In this document: piece by piece, positions 52,047 through 60,819 of the stretch
Layout of the letters: each line of letters opens with the position of its first letter
How positions within the stretch are numbered: the stretch's first letter is position 1
Assembly (NCBI GenBank): GCA_902778275.1
Contig: CACYXE010000002.1
Coordinates: 56,812-120,811 of the forward strand
DNA from: Oscillospiraceae bacterium
GTDB taxonomy: Bacteria; Bacillota; Clostridia; Oscillospirales; Oscillospiraceae
Direction: 5' to 3'
Length of the DNA stretch: 64,000 nucleotides
Position numbers and translations under genes: made by a program
Notes under the pieces: model-generated
Database searches by the model: none
Told to the model about the DNA's origin: nothing
Seen by the model: the letters and a program-made list of their open reading frames with translations, nothing else

Positions 52047-52937
52047 TCATGCGCGCGGATGCGCTTTATTATATACATCTTTGAGCTGTTTTTTCACCAG
52101 CTGTGAATAGACCTGCGTGGAGGAAATGTCGGCATGACCAAGCATTTCCTGAATGGCATGGATATCGGCACCGTTTTCCAGGAGATGGGCGGCAAAGGAA
52201 TGACGCAGCGTATGGGGAGTGATATCCTTCTCAATATTCGCCTTCTTCTGATAGTACTTGATGATCTTCCAGAAGCCTTGACGGGACATCCGTTCTCCGC
52301 TGATATTTACAAACAGCGACTGTTCATCCGGAAGCGCGATCATCTGCGGCCTGACAAGCGTGATATAATCACTCAAGGCCTTGATCGCGGCCGGATACAT
52401 GGGAATCACACGCTCTTTGTTGCGGCTGTGACAACGGATCACGCCGGCGGCCAGATTCACATCACTGATATTCAAGTCGATCAGCTCTGTAACGCGTATG
52501 CCTGTAGCATACAGCAACTCAAGCATCGCTTTATCACGATAGCCTTTGGCATCTACACATTCCGGCTGTTCCAGTAACAGCTCGACTTCCTGACTTGTCA
52601 GGATCTGCGGAAGCTTTTGTGTGTTTTTATCCGAGACCAGCTTGGTAGAAGGATTCTCTGCGATGATCTGACGGATGCAGAATAATTGGTACAGATTCTT
52701 GATGGATGCGATACTGCGGGATACGGTGGCAATGGATTTCCCGTTGGAACGAAGCCAGGAAATATATTCTCCCAAATCGGCCTCGCTGGCATCCTGGATA
52801 CCATGCTCAGAATTGCTGTCAAGATATGCACCCAACTGCCGTATATCACGAAGATAGGAACTGAGGGTATTGGCTGAAGCCTTTTTTTCTTCCGTGAGGT
52901 ATTTCTCAAAATATTCAATACACTCGGTGTTATTCAA
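52047..52937 (-). CDS. xerD: site-specific tyrosine recombinase XerD
   Basis: 296-aa recombinase for chromosome dimer resolution. N-terminal core-binding domain (YFEKYLTEEKKASANTLSSYLRDIRQL), catalytic TGIRVTEL, SRNKERVIP, HTLRHSFAAHLLENGADI, LGHADISSTQVYSQ. I prefer the TTG at 52937, eight bases after AGGAGG, to the TTG at 52943 only two bases away. In B. subtilis xerD (ripX) neighbours spoIIM, and a five-helix protein is next to it here too. Confidence 0.93.
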   Translation of the reverse strand: MNNTECIEYFEKYLTEEKKASANTLSSYLRDIRQLGAYLDSNSEHGIQDASEADLGEYISWLRSNGKSIATVSRSIASIKNLYQLFCIRQIIAENPSTKLVSDKNTQKLPQILTSQEVELLLEQPECVDAKGYRDKAMLELLYATGIRVTELIDLNISDVNLAAGVIRCHSRNKERVIPMYPAAIKALSDYITLVRPQMIALPDEQSLFVNISGERMSRQGFWKIIKYYQKKANIEKDITPHTLRHSFAAHLLENGADIHAIQEMLGHADISSTQVYSQLVKKQLKDVYNKAHPRA

Positions 52938-52961
52938 GCACAATCCCTCCTTCCGAGAAAA

Positions 52962-53465
52962 TTAATGCATATAGCTCCAATAAGAGCAGAACGCACTTAA
53001 AAGCATTAGTGCCGTATATAGAAACAATTCCTTATGTGACGGATTCATCTGGCGGCTGTTTGTCTGTCGGTTCAACAGCTGTGCATTCTGCAGACCACGC
53101 CAGGAAAAAAGAAAAAAGACCGGGACTTGGACCAGCAGCACAGGCAAGGTATACTGAGCAGAAACAGTATTTGCCAACGCCATGACCCACTCCCCTGCTA
53201 TGGTTCCTACCAAAAACCCCTGACTGATACAAAATGCAGGGATCAAAAAGTATCCATAGTAAGAAGCGATTGTCAGATATGCGGCGGCATCCAATGCTCC
53301 GCAGCAAAGAATCTTTTGGCGAAGACTCAATCTTCCGAGCATCGGAACAGATATCAACAACTGCAAAAATTCGCCGCAGAGAAACAAAATAAAAACGCAG
53401 AATACAAACGCATTGCTCGTCAGAAATGGTTTTTGCTGGATGTACCGGGCGTTCTTGGCAGTCAT
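52962..53465 (-). CDS. five-helix membrane protein, possible SpoIIM relative
   Basis: 167-aa protein with five predicted membrane segments (SNAFVFCVFILFLCGEFLQLLI, ILCCGALDAAAYLTIASYY, ISQGFLVGTIAGEWVMAL, YTLPVLLVQVPVFFLFSW, ELFLYTALMLLSAFCSYW). SpoIIM, a mother-cell engulfment protein, also has five helices, a central glycine-rich GFxxG segment and the same neighbour xerD in Bacillus and many Clostridia. Sequence similarity is not strong enough by eye to be sure. Promoter TTGATA/TATATT precedes it; no clear ribosome site. Confidence 0.45.
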   Translation of the reverse strand: MTAKNARYIQQKPFLTSNAFVFCVFILFLCGEFLQLLISVPMLGRLSLRQKILCCGALDAAAYLTIASYYGYFLIPAFCISQGFLVGTIAGEWVMALANTVSAQYTLPVLLVQVPVFFLFSWRGLQNAQLLNRQTNSRQMNPSHKELFLYTALMLLSAFCSYWSYMH

Positions 53466-53507
53466 CGATTCATAAAAACACGATTAACATAACGACGTTC
53501 TGGAAAC

Positions 53508-53536
53508 AATATATTACATTTTCGCAAACTTATCAA
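53508..53536 (-). promoter_or_regulatory. sigma-A promoter for the SpoIIM-like gene
   Basis: Minus strand TTGATA (53536-53531), 17-base spacer, TATATT (53513-53508). The rest of the AT-rich gap 53537-53681 shows no gene. Confidence 0.65.
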
Positions 53537-53681
53537 GTCCTTTTTTCAAAAAAATTTCAAAATTTTTACTTTCTGTAATTTATTGACGGATAATCGACTC
53601 AATTAGTTGTGGGATATCAGGATACTCAGCATACGATTTCACAATATCTTGTATTTACATAAAACAACAGAAATTTTTTTC

Positions 53682-54110
53682 CTACCGCTTTTTTCGTTTA
53701 TTGACGAATGAAGTGTTCCGTTTTTTGCCTTTTTTATCATGCGTTAACAACGCACCCGTAAGAAATCCCGTAAGGGTAAACGAAGCTGTACTTAGTATTC
53801 CTGAAGAACTCAGTTCCCCGTGACTGATGAAATAGCCGATCGTCAGCAGGACAATGACAAGACAAAGGGCCCCAGATATGATGGTTATCAGATTCAAGTG
53901 ATCTCCTCTGCGGAGACCGACTCCGGCAAATACAGCAGCCAGAAAACTGATGATCGAACTCAGATACCCTGCTGCGGCGTATGGTATGATCCCTCTTGAC
54001 AGCAAGCCGGCAGCTGCCATCAGAAGGATCGCCGAGGAGACAAGCCAGGCCAGGATACTGTGTTTCCAATTTGTGAAAAATTGCCCCTCGGTTTTTGCAT
54101 TATCTGTCAA
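53682..54110 (-). CDS. TIGR04086 family membrane protein
   Basis: 142-aa protein with four predicted helices (ILAWLVSSAILLMAAAGLLS, AAGYLSSIISFLAAVFAGVGL, LITIISGALCLVIVLLTIGYF, STASFTLTGFLTGALL) and a basic tail KKGKKRNTSFVNKRKKR. The family is regularly found beside yajC in Firmicutes (yrzE in Bacillus). Function unknown. TTG start; the GGGGGTG ribosome site is in the 3' arm of the yajC terminator. Confidence 0.8.
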   Translation of the reverse strand: MTDNAKTEGQFFTNWKHSILAWLVSSAILLMAAAGLLSRGIIPYAAAGYLSSIISFLAAVFAGVGLRRGDHLNLITIISGALCLVIVLLTIGYFISHGELSSSGILSTASFTLTGFLTGALLTHDKKGKKRNTSFVNKRKKR

Positions 54111-54160
54111 AAAAACACCCCCATGTAAAACCAGATGTACAACATCTTATTTTACATGGG
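54108..54160 (-). terminator. terminator after yajC, overlapping next start codon
   Basis: Minus strand CCCATGTAAAA pairs with TTTTACATGGG, with an inner AGATGT/ACATCT stem, followed by GGTG and seven T. The last two T belong to the TTG start of the TIGR04086 gene, and the G-run that should bind the ribosome is part of the 3' arm. Confidence 0.75.
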
Positions 54161-54183
54161 AGCATTTCATTCAGATGAAGATA

Positions 54184-54516
54184 TTATTTTTTCTTTCTCT
54201 TGGATTCTGCTTCGGCAGCTTCCATTTTTGCGGTGGTGGAAATCGCCCACTTCTTGACCTGAATGCGGACTCTGTCTTCACCGGTCTCGAAAGTGACCGT
54301 GTCTTCCGTGACCTGAACGATCTTGCCGGTGATACCGCCGATGGTTGTGATCTCATCACCAAGGGAAAGACTGTTGCGCATTTCCTCAGTCTTCTTTTTC
54401 TTCTTGTTTTCCGGGCGGATCATCAGGAAATAGAAGATCGCGATCATCGCGATCAGCATAAAAATCATAGAACCGCTGCCGCCTGCTGCAGCATCTGTAG
54501 TAAGAAATAAAGTCAT
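54184..54516 (-). CDS. yajC: preprotein translocase subunit YajC
   Basis: 110-aa single-pass protein. Hydrophobic segment SMIFMLIAMIAIFYFLMIRP followed by basic ENKKKKKTEEMRNSL and the YajC domain GDEITTIGGITGKIVQVTEDTVTFET. Accessory to SecDF. Downstream of tgt in the common queA-tgt-yajC order, but with its own promoter. Confidence 0.95.
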   Translation of the reverse strand: MTLFLTTDAAAGGSGSMIFMLIAMIAIFYFLMIRPENKKKKKTEEMRNSLSLGDEITTIGGITGKIVQVTEDTVTFETGEDRVRIQVKKWAISTTAKMEAAEAESKRKKK

Positions 54517-54548
54517 ACCAGGATAACCTCCGAATTCATTGTGTGGCT

Positions 54549-54577
54549 ATTATACAATGTCATAACGCCAATTTCAA
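54549..54577 (-). promoter_or_regulatory. sigma-A promoter for yajC
   Basis: Minus strand TTGAAA (54577-54572), 17-base spacer, TATAAT (54554-54549), just after the tgt stop. Confidence 0.78.
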
Positions 54578-54582
54578 GATAC

Positions 54583-55713
54583 TTAAACCCGTTTATCCAA
54601 AATTTCTGTAAATTCCTGTCTGAACTGCGCAAAAGAACCTTGGTCCAAACTGTCACGGATCCTACTCATCAACCGGTTATAGAAATAAAGATTGTGGCCG
54701 ACCGACAATCGCATGGCGAGCATTTCTTCTGCCTTGAAAAGATGGCGCAGGTATGCGCGGGAGTAGGTCCGGCATACAGGGCAGTTACATTTGGGATCAA
54801 TGGGCCGTTCGTCTCTCACATATTTTTCGTTTTTGATGTTTATAATGCCGCCCCAGGTGAAGAGATGTCCATGTCGGCCGTTGCGGGCAGGCATCACGCA
54901 ATCAAAGAAATCCACACCTCTGGCGACGCCTTCGATGATATTGCAGGGGGTGCCGACTCCCATCAGGTAACGAGGCTTGTCTTTCGGCATATATTCCTCG
55001 ACCGCTTCGATGGTATCATACATCTCCTGATGGCTCTCCCCTACCGCGAGCCCGCCGATCGCATAACCGGGCAGATCCAGATCAGCAATTTTTTTCATAT
55101 GTTCGATCCGCAGATCGTGAAATACGGCGCCCTGATTGATGCCGAACAGCACTTGACCGGGATTGACGGCATCCTCTTGGGAATTATAGTCCGTCAGTGC
55201 CGCCTTACAGCGGAGCAGCCAACGATGAGTCCGATCGCAGGATTTTGAAACATAGTCGTAGGGGGACGGGATCTTAACGCATTCATCAAAGGCCATCGCA
55301 ATATCCGATCCCAGGTTCGCCTGGATCCGCATGCTCTCTTCCGGGCCCATAAAGATCCGCCGTCCATCCACGTGGGAGTTGAAGGTCACTCCTTCCTCTT
55401 TGATGTTGCGGAGCTTCGCAAGGGAAAAAATCTGGAAGCCGCCGCTGTCGGTCAGGATCGGACCGTCCCAACGCATGAACCTATGCAGGCCGCCCAATTC
55501 TTTTACCAAAGTATCTCCGGGACGGACATGCAGATGATAGGTGTTGGAAAGCTCAATCTGGCACCCGACTTCTTTCAGATCTCTGGCGGAAAGAGCGCCT
55601 TTGATCGCGCCCTGGGTGCCTACATTCATGAAAACCGGCGTTTGGACTGTGCCATGCGGTGTTGTGAACTCTCCCCTGCGGGCATGCCCCTCCTGTTTGA
55701 TCAATTTATACAT
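54583..55713 (-). CDS. tgt: tRNA-guanine transglycosylase (queuine)
   Basis: 376-aa enzyme swapping G34 for preQ1 in GUN-anticodon tRNAs. Catalytic Asp in LTDSGGFQIFS, FDECVKIPSPYDY, GGLAVGESHQEMY, YLMGVGTPCNIIEGVARGVDFFDCVMPARNGRHGHLFT, and zinc ligands CNCPVC...H. Lies 18 bases after queA, which acts on its product. Confidence 0.97.
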   Translation of the reverse strand: MYKLIKQEGHARRGEFTTPHGTVQTPVFMNVGTQGAIKGALSARDLKEVGCQIELSNTYHLHVRPGDTLVKELGGLHRFMRWDGPILTDSGGFQIFSLAKLRNIKEEGVTFNSHVDGRRIFMGPEESMRIQANLGSDIAMAFDECVKIPSPYDYVSKSCDRTHRWLLRCKAALTDYNSQEDAVNPGQVLFGINQGAVFHDLRIEHMKKIADLDLPGYAIGGLAVGESHQEMYDTIEAVEEYMPKDKPRYLMGVGTPCNIIEGVARGVDFFDCVMPARNGRHGHLFTWGGIINIKNEKYVRDERPIDPKCNCPVCRTYSRAYLRHLFKAEEMLAMRLSVGHNLYFYNRLMSRIRDSLDQGSFAQFRQEFTEILDKRV

Positions 55714-55731
55714 GAAAAACTCCTCAAACCA

Positions 55732-56754
55732 TTATTCAATAAACATCGCGTCCCCGAATGAAAAGAATTTGTAACGCTCCCTGATCGCTTCCTGATAAGC
55801 ATTGAGTATGTTTTCTCTGCCTGCCAAAGCGGAAACTAGCATGATAAGCGTACTTTCCGGCAAATGGAAATTTGTGATCAGCGAGTCGATGCACTTGAAG
55901 GTATATCCCGGATAGATGAATATGTTGGTCCAGCCTGAGCAAGTCTGCAGGCTTCCATCAGAGGCGGAAAAGCTTTCAAGAGTACGGCATGAAGTGGTAC
56001 CGACGGCAACGATTTTGCCGCCGTTTCGCTTTGTTTCTGTCACGATACGAGCCGTCTCCTCAGGAACCATGCAAAACTCAGCGTGCATGGGGTGATCCTC
56101 AATGTCTTCTTCTTTGACTGGACGGAATGTGCCAAGTCCGACATGAAGCGTCACATAACAGACTTTTACGCCTTGCTCTTCTATCCTGCGCAGCAGCTCC
56201 TTTGTAAAATGAAGCCCCGCTGTAGGCGCTGCGGCGCTTCCAAGCTCACGGGAATACACGGTCTGATAGCGCTCGGCATCCTGCAGTTCTTCTTTGATAT
56301 AAGGCGGTAGGGGCATTTTACCCAGGCGCTCCAGAACCTCAAGAAAGATCCCCTCATACTGAAAATGGACGATCCGGTTTCCGCCCTCGATCACATCAAT
56401 AACCGTCGCTTTCAGTTCGCCATTTCCGAAGCTGAGCTCAGCTCCTGGCCTGGTCTTTCGGCCTGGACGGCTGAGACATTCCCAATTTCCGGCTCCAAGG
56501 TCTCGCAAGAGGACCAATTCCACGCTGCCTCCGGTAGGTCTGGTCCCAATGAGGCGTGCAGGAAGGACCCGGGAATCGTTCAACACGAGACAATCGCCCG
56601 GGTGAAGATAGTCAGTGATCTCATAAAAATGCCGGTGTTCGATCGTTCCGGTCTTTTTATCCAAATGGAGAAGTCTTGCATGGTCGCGCTGTTCGATGGG
56701 CGTTTGTGCGATGAGTTCTTCCGGGAGGTCAAAATAAAAATCAGATTTTTTCAT
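55732..56754 (-). CDS. queA: S-adenosylmethionine:tRNA ribosyltransferase-isomerase
   Basis: 340-aa QueA converting preQ1-tRNA to epoxyqueuosine-tRNA. [27 protein letters not shown] is the standard N-terminus; further [21 protein letters not shown], and [20 protein letters not shown]. Start overlaps the spoIID stop by four bases. Confidence 0.96.
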   Translation of the reverse strand: MKKSDFYFDLPEELIAQTPIEQRDHARLLHLDKKTGTIEHRHFYEITDYLHPGDCLVLNDSRVLPARLIGTRPTGGSVELVLLRDLGAGNWECLSRPGRKTRPGAELSFGNGELKATVIDVIEGGNRIVHFQYEGIFLEVLERLGKMPLPPYIKEELQDAERYQTVYSRELGSAAAPTAGLHFTKELLRRIEEQGVKVCYVTLHVGLGTFRPVKEEDIEDHPMHAEFCMVPEETARIVTETKRNGGKIVAVGTTSCRTLESFSASDGSLQTCSGWTNIFIYPGYTFKCIDSLITNFHLPESTLIMLVSALAGRENILNAYQEAIRERYKFFSFGDAMFIE

Positions 56755-58052
56755 GCTGCATATGCTCCGGTAAAGTAAAAACGTATGATATCCTGATAGT
56801 CATAACCATAGACAGAGGCCATTGCCCTCGCTCCCCACTGGCTCAAGCCGCAATTGTGGCCCCAACCGCTGCCATGAAACCAGAAATACTCGCCGGCACG
56901 CTCCAGTGAATAACGGCAGTTATTGAGCAAAAGAAAGGTATAGGCATCCCGACCGGTGATCCGGACATGCCGTCCGATGGTATCATATAGATTGACCGCC
57001 ACTGCGTTGCCCAGCAAGGAATACTCCGGCTCTACGCGCAGAATATCTGCTACGTCATAGCCTTTTCCCCGAAGGAGCCAGCCAAGATTCTCGCCGGTCA
57101 GCCATTCCTCCCAATCCCTGTAGCTGTAATCCACCGCCTGCTCAAAGGGATCCACCTTTCCCAGCAGGTAGGGGCGATCCGATTCAAACATATAGCGTCC
57201 GTCTTCCGAAGCGCCGCCGTCTGAGGCAAAATAATAGATCTCACAGATCTCTCCGTGATATCGTACATACTCTCCTGCTGTGGCGTCTACGGCTTGATCC
57301 GTCAATTCATTCGCCCCGAGAATTCCGCGATAGACCTGGCTCTCGGTATCGTCAGTCAAATCGAAGCCATATTCCTCATACTTGTTTTGATTATAAACCA
57401 CATAGGTCCTGGCACATACCGCCTGGGCCCGAAGCGCTTCATACGGCCAATTGTTGCTCATCTCATAAGGGACGACGCCTTTTACATAGTCTTCCAGACC
57501 GAGAACATTGACTACCCGAATCAAATAATCATGGTCCAAAGTGCATTCAAAACCGCCGCAGTAAAGATTTCCGCGAAACCAACTGCAGCCTGTCCCCTCC
57601 CCTAAAGGGACAAAAGCTATGGCTTCCGTATTGCTCGACGCTGTATAAAGGATCTCATTATCGAAGACGCTGATCACGATCAGGCGCCATTGCTCGTTTC
57701 TTTTCACACAGCTAAGCAGAATATTATCCTGATCTGTTCGCCATTTTTCATGGAACACGCGTTCGTCATCATACTCACCGAACGCATATCCTGCACCGGA
57801 ATCGTTGATAAATTGGGCGTTTTCTATCGAGCCTTCACCATACTGCAGGCCGATCCTGACCACTTCCACTGTGCTGGGCATGTTGGCATACCGGGCCGCG
57901 TCCACATACAGAGAACGGTCCAGCTCCTTGCTCTGCGCAGCAACGTTTCCTTTCAAGCCCTCATAGGCATAGGCATGAGGCGGCCACAGCACTGCGGCTA
58001 TCACAATGGCAACAGTGCAGATTATGAATTTTATGCGGCCTGATCGTCTCAT
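56751..58052 (-). CDS. spoIID: stage II sporulation protein D, lytic transglycosylase
   Basis: 433-aa SpoIID/LytB-domain protein with a signal anchor ([23 protein letters not shown]). SpoIID domain: [34 protein letters not shown] with the catalytic Glu, [17 protein letters not shown], and [19 protein letters not shown] (GxGHGxGMSQWG class). Degrades septal peptidoglycan during engulfment. Coupling to queA is unusual; in Bacillus it lies elsewhere. About 90 residues longer than Bacillus SpoIID. Confidence 0.88.
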   Translation of the reverse strand: MRRSGRIKFIICTVAIVIAAVLWPPHAYAYEGLKGNVAAQSKELDRSLYVDAARYANMPSTVEVVRIGLQYGEGSIENAQFINDSGAGYAFGEYDDERVFHEKWRTDQDNILLSCVKRNEQWRLIVISVFDNEILYTASSNTEAIAFVPLGEGTGCSWFRGNLYCGGFECTLDHDYLIRVVNVLGLEDYVKGVVPYEMSNNWPYEALRAQAVCARTYVVYNQNKYEEYGFDLTDDTESQVYRGILGANELTDQAVDATAGEYVRYHGEICEIYYFASDGGASEDGRYMFESDRPYLLGKVDPFEQAVDYSYRDWEEWLTGENLGWLLRGKGYDVADILRVEPEYSLLGNAVAVNLYDTIGRHVRITGRDAYTFLLLNNCRYSLERAGEYFWFHGSGWGHNCGLSQWGARAMASVYGYDYQDIIRFYFTGAYAA

Positions 58053-58083
58053 CGTTTCTCCACCCGATTGTACTCTGGGTCAC

Positions 58084-58112
58084 ATTGTAACAGATTGCGG
58101 GGCGCTTTTCAA
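58084..58112 (-). promoter_or_regulatory. promoter for spoIID-queA-tgt
   Basis: Minus strand TTGAAA (58112-58107), 17-base spacer, TACAAT (58089-58084). A vegetative promoter makes sense for the queA-tgt part; a separate sporulation promoter was not recognised. Confidence 0.65.
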
Positions 58113-58188
58113 TGCCAAGGGTTATATTCATCGATGTTGATGAATAGACTGTTTCGCTGTAAACATGTGAAACAGGAGGATCGACCAG

Positions 58189-59079
58189 ATGGTAAAAACA
58201 CCCGTATTCAAAGGCTGCTGCACAGCAGTGGTCACCCCTTTCAACGAACAGGGAGTCGATTACGAACGATACGGCAAAAACCTGGAGTATCAATATGAAA
58301 ACGGCGTTTCTGCGATTGTAGTCTGCGGAACGACCGGTGAAAATGCAACACTGGAAACAAATGAGCGCGAGGAACTGGTGCGCTATACAGTCAATCATGT
58401 GCGCGGACGCATGAAAGTGATTGTGGGGATCGGCAGCAACAATACCAAGTCGGCGCTTCAGAACGCGAAAAGCGCAAAAGCTCTCGGCGCGGATGCCGTT
58501 TTGATGGTCACACCCTATTACAACAAAAGCACACAAGCAGGCTTGATCCGACATTTTACCTTTGTTGCGGATCGGGTGGATATTCCCATGATCCTCTATA
58601 ACGTTCCAAGTCGAACGGGGATCGGGATCACAGCGGACACCTATTATGAACTTTCAAAGCACCCGAATATCAACGGGGTCAAAGAGGCATCGGGTGATGT
58701 GGCATTATCCGGCGCGATGCGAAGCCGCTGTGGTGACGATCTGTTCCTTTGGAGCGGGAACGATGATTGTACCATTCCTCTCATGTCGCTGGGAGGCCTT
58801 GGCGTGGTCTCTGTTGCGAGCAATATTTTGCCGGGCACGGTATCCAAACTCTGCGCATTATGCCTGGAAAACGATTTTACGGGCGCCACGGAGCTTTTTC
58901 GGAAGTATGCCCGCCTGTTTGGCTCCTTGTTTATAGAAACCAATCCGATCCCTGTCAAAGCAGCCATGAAGCTCCTGGGCTCAGATTCCGGTATCCTGCG
59001 GCTCCCGCTTATTGAAATCACAGATGAGCATCTTGCACTGCTGCGAAATGCGATGCAGGAGACCGGAATGAACATATAA
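58189..59079 (+). CDS. dapA: 4-hydroxy-tetrahydrodipicolinate synthase
   Basis: 296-aa class I aldolase, first step to lysine, DAP and, in spore formers, dipicolinate. FKGCCTAVVTPF, CGTTGENATL, YYNKSTQAGLIRHF, YNVPSRTG (Tyr), and the Schiff-base Lys in NGVKEASGD. AGGAGG ribosome site. An inverted repeat CTGTTTC/GAAACAG (58149-58175) in the leader partly covers that site. No lysine riboswitch fits in the 130-base gap. Confidence 0.95.
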   Translation: MVKTPVFKGCCTAVVTPFNEQGVDYERYGKNLEYQYENGVSAIVVCGTTGENATLETNEREELVRYTVNHVRGRMKVIVGIGSNNTKSALQNAKSAKALGADAVLMVTPYYNKSTQAGLIRHFTFVADRVDIPMILYNVPSRTGIGITADTYYELSKHPNINGVKEASGDVALSGAMRSRCGDDLFLWSGNDDCTIPLMSLGGLGVVSVASNILPGTVSKLCALCLENDFTGATELFRKYARLFGSLFIETNPIPVKAAMKLLGSDSGILRLPLIEITDEHLALLRNAMQETGMNI

Positions 59080-59082
59080 AGA

Positions 59083-59109
59083 ATAAAGCTGCTGTTACAG
59101 CAGCTTTAT
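59083..59109. terminator. convergent terminator dapA / Sfp-type gene
   Basis: ATAAAGCTGCTG pairs with CAGCAGCTTTAT around a three-base loop TTA. The loop is the stop codon of the minus-strand gene. Flanking A/T runs are short but usable on both sides. Confidence 0.78.
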
Positions 59110-59730
59110 CTTCTTCAATTCTACAGGATCCGGCTCCGAACAGCCCATAACACAAACCGAAAAATGGCACTCCTCTTTGTACGTGTGGTTAAAGCGAGCG
59201 CCTTCGCACTTTGCCAAAGGCGACGAAACATCAAACTCTACAGAAACGCTCTGCATCGATTTGTACAGCCCGATCCCCGTCGCTTTTAAATAGCTCTCCT
59301 TTAAAGACCAGAGCATAGAAAACGCGTAGTCTTTTGACGGACATTTCAAAAGAATATCCATCTCCTCCGGCGTAAAACATCGCTTGGAAACACTGGACTG
59401 AAAAACGCGGTTCATCTGGATATCCAGGCCTATGGGGGCTTCCGAGAGCACACAGGCGGAATATACACCGCTGTGAGAAAGGCTGAAATGTATCGGCAAA
59501 TCTGGGAGATAAGGTTTCCCCTCTTCCGATTTCAAGATTTGAATTGGGAAATGGATATCAGGGTATTTTTCCCGTAAAGCCTTCATGAGAAGCAGCTCAA
59601 CGCCCAGAGACTGCCGACGCTTCATCGGATGGCGAAGCTTATCCAAAACCTCTCGTCTGTAGTCAGAGATCGGAAGCAAACCGATTTCCGTGGGGAGTTC
59701 TTGTATGTCCGCGTAATAGATACTCAGCAT
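59095..59730 (-). CDS. 4'-phosphopantetheinyl transferase (Sfp type)
   Basis: 211-aa transferase activating carrier proteins from CoA. HFSLSHSG, GLDIQMNR with metal Asp, and WSLKESYLKATGIGL (W-x-x-K-E-x-x-x-K) are the P2/P3 signatures of the Sfp group. No polyketide or NRPS genes are in the window; it may serve fatty-acid ACP. Adjacent to the HD gene (stop/start share one base). Confidence 0.88.
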   Translation of the reverse strand: MLSIYYADIQELPTEIGLLPISDYRREVLDKLRHPMKRRQSLGVELLLMKALREKYPDIHFPIQILKSEEGKPYLPDLPIHFSLSHSGVYSACVLSEAPIGLDIQMNRVFQSSVSKRCFTPEEMDILLKCPSKDYAFSMLWSLKESYLKATGIGLYKSMQSVSVEFDVSSPLAKCEGARFNHTYKEECHFSVCVMGCSEPDPVELKKIKLL

Positions 59731-60272
59731 CAGGCCCGCATGGCGTCGATAGTTTTTCCAATCAGTTCATTGAGTTCGACACCCATCATCTCCGCGCCTC
59801 TGCGGATGATATCACGAGAACAGCCGGCGGCAAACTTCTTATCCTTGAACTTCTTCGTAACAGACTTGACTTCCATATCGGAGATGCCGGTAGGACGCAT
59901 CAGCGCAACAGCCCCGATCAGACCTGTCAATTCGTCCGTGGCATAAAGCACCTTTTCCATGTACTTTTCCGGCGCGACATCGATGCAGATCCCATAGCCG
60001 TGACAAATCACCCCATGGATTACCTCTTCATCGATATCCAGCTCATGCAGGATCTCATTTGCCTTTACGCAATGCTCGTCAGGATACATCTCAAAATCGA
60101 TGTCATGGAGCATACCGACCGTACGCCAGAAATCCACACGCTCCGGGTCATATTCTTTGGCAAACTCACCCATTACCTTGGAAACGGTTTTTGCATGCTG
60201 TACATGAAACGCGTCTTTATTATACTGTTTTACAAGCTCTTCGGCTTGTTCGGGTGTGGGAATATAACTCAT
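59730..60272 (-). CDS. HD-domain protein
   Basis: 180-aa HD-superfamily hydrolase: HVQHAKTVSKVMGEFA (first His), GMLHDIDFEMYPDEHC (HD), GVICHGYGICID (His), and YATDELTGLIGA (Asp). Metal-dependent phosphohydrolase on nucleotides or nucleic acid is expected; common in Clostridia without assigned role. AGGAGGGG ribosome site. Confidence 0.82.
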   Translation of the reverse strand: MSYIPTPEQAEELVKQYNKDAFHVQHAKTVSKVMGEFAKEYDPERVDFWRTVGMLHDIDFEMYPDEHCVKANEILHELDIDEEVIHGVICHGYGICIDVAPEKYMEKVLYATDELTGLIGAVALMRPTGISDMEVKSVTKKFKDKKFAAGCSRDIIRRGAEMMGVELNELIGKTIDAMRA

Positions 60273-60298
60273 TGCATGCCCCTCCTATTTTTTTACAT

Positions 60299-60327
60299 AT
60301 GATACAACTTAAACAGCGAGAAAGCAA
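60299..60327 (-). promoter_or_regulatory. possible promoter for the HD/Sfp genes
   Basis: Minus strand TTGCTT (60327-60322), 17-base spacer, TATCAT (60304-60299). Confidence 0.5.
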
Positions 60328-60341
60328 GCATATTTTATGGT

Positions 60342-60371
60342 TAAAGCCGCACAGATTCTGTGCGGCTTTGC
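60342..60371 (-). terminator. terminator after the lipoprotein gene
   Basis: AAAGCCGCACAGA / TCTGTGCGGCTTT, a near-perfect long stem (60344-60369) between the lipoprotein stop and the HD promoter. Confidence 0.8.
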
Positions 60372-60380
60372 GTTTTGCTG

Positions 60381-60692
60381 TCACGGCTTGGCGCTCGGCG
60401 TCTGGGCTTGGTTTCCGGAAATGTTGCTGCTGTTTCCGGTCATATTACCGGAATTCGAGTCACTGACGTCACGGCCGCGATCCATATCGTCTTCCTCAAT
60501 GATCCCGTCCCGGTCATCTACGATCCCATCTTCCACGTCAGGAGAAACGATCGGAGACATTTCCGGTTCTATGATCGGAGACACATACGGAGTCTCGACG
60601 GCAACGTCACCGTCAGTTCTGTACATTCCACATCCACCCAGCACCATGCCTATTACAGCAATACTCATCACAATACAAATCGTTTTTTTCAT
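60381..60692 (-). CDS. small acidic lipoprotein
   Basis: 103-aa predicted lipoprotein. Signal MKKTICIVMSIAVIGMVLGGC with lipobox LGGC; mature part is acidic, Asp/Glu-rich (VEDGIVDDRDGIIEEDDMDRGRD) then Asn/Ser/Gly-rich. No domain recognised. ATG 60692 sits six bases after AGGAGG; ATG 60698 touches it. Function unknown; low complexity suggests a surface or spacer role. Confidence 0.7.
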   Translation of the reverse strand: MKKTICIVMSIAVIGMVLGGCGMYRTDGDVAVETPYVSPIIEPEMSPIVSPDVEDGIVDDRDGIIEEDDMDRGRDVSDSNSGNMTGNSSNISGNQAQTPSAKP

Positions 60693-60725
60693 TCGCATCC
60701 TCCTTCATACTTGGCATCAGTAGTA

Positions 60726-60741
60726 TTTGAGACTTCTCAAA
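60726..60741. promoter_or_regulatory. palindrome between lipoprotein gene and rlmD
   Basis: TTTGAGA-CT-TCTCAAA, a perfect 7-2-7 inverted repeat in the divergent region. Its two-base centre argues for a DNA-binding site rather than an RNA hairpin. Confidence 0.35.
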
Positions 60742-60783
60742 AAATATGATGCAAATGATTTCCACAAAAGCAAATGCTTCCGA

Positions 60784-60812
60784 TTGCGATTTGCACGGCT
60801 GTATGATATGAT
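60784..60812 (+). promoter_or_regulatory. sigma-A promoter for rlmD
   Basis: TTGCGA (60784-60789), 17-base spacer, TATGAT (60807-60812). The start would fall at 60819-60820, at the A of the likely ATG, implying a leaderless message. Confidence 0.6.
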
Positions 60813-60819
60813 AAAAAGC

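Noticed and set aside
58080-58188. Lysine riboswitch before dapA
   Set aside because: The gap is about 130 bases and lacks the conserved core; only small inverted repeats are present.
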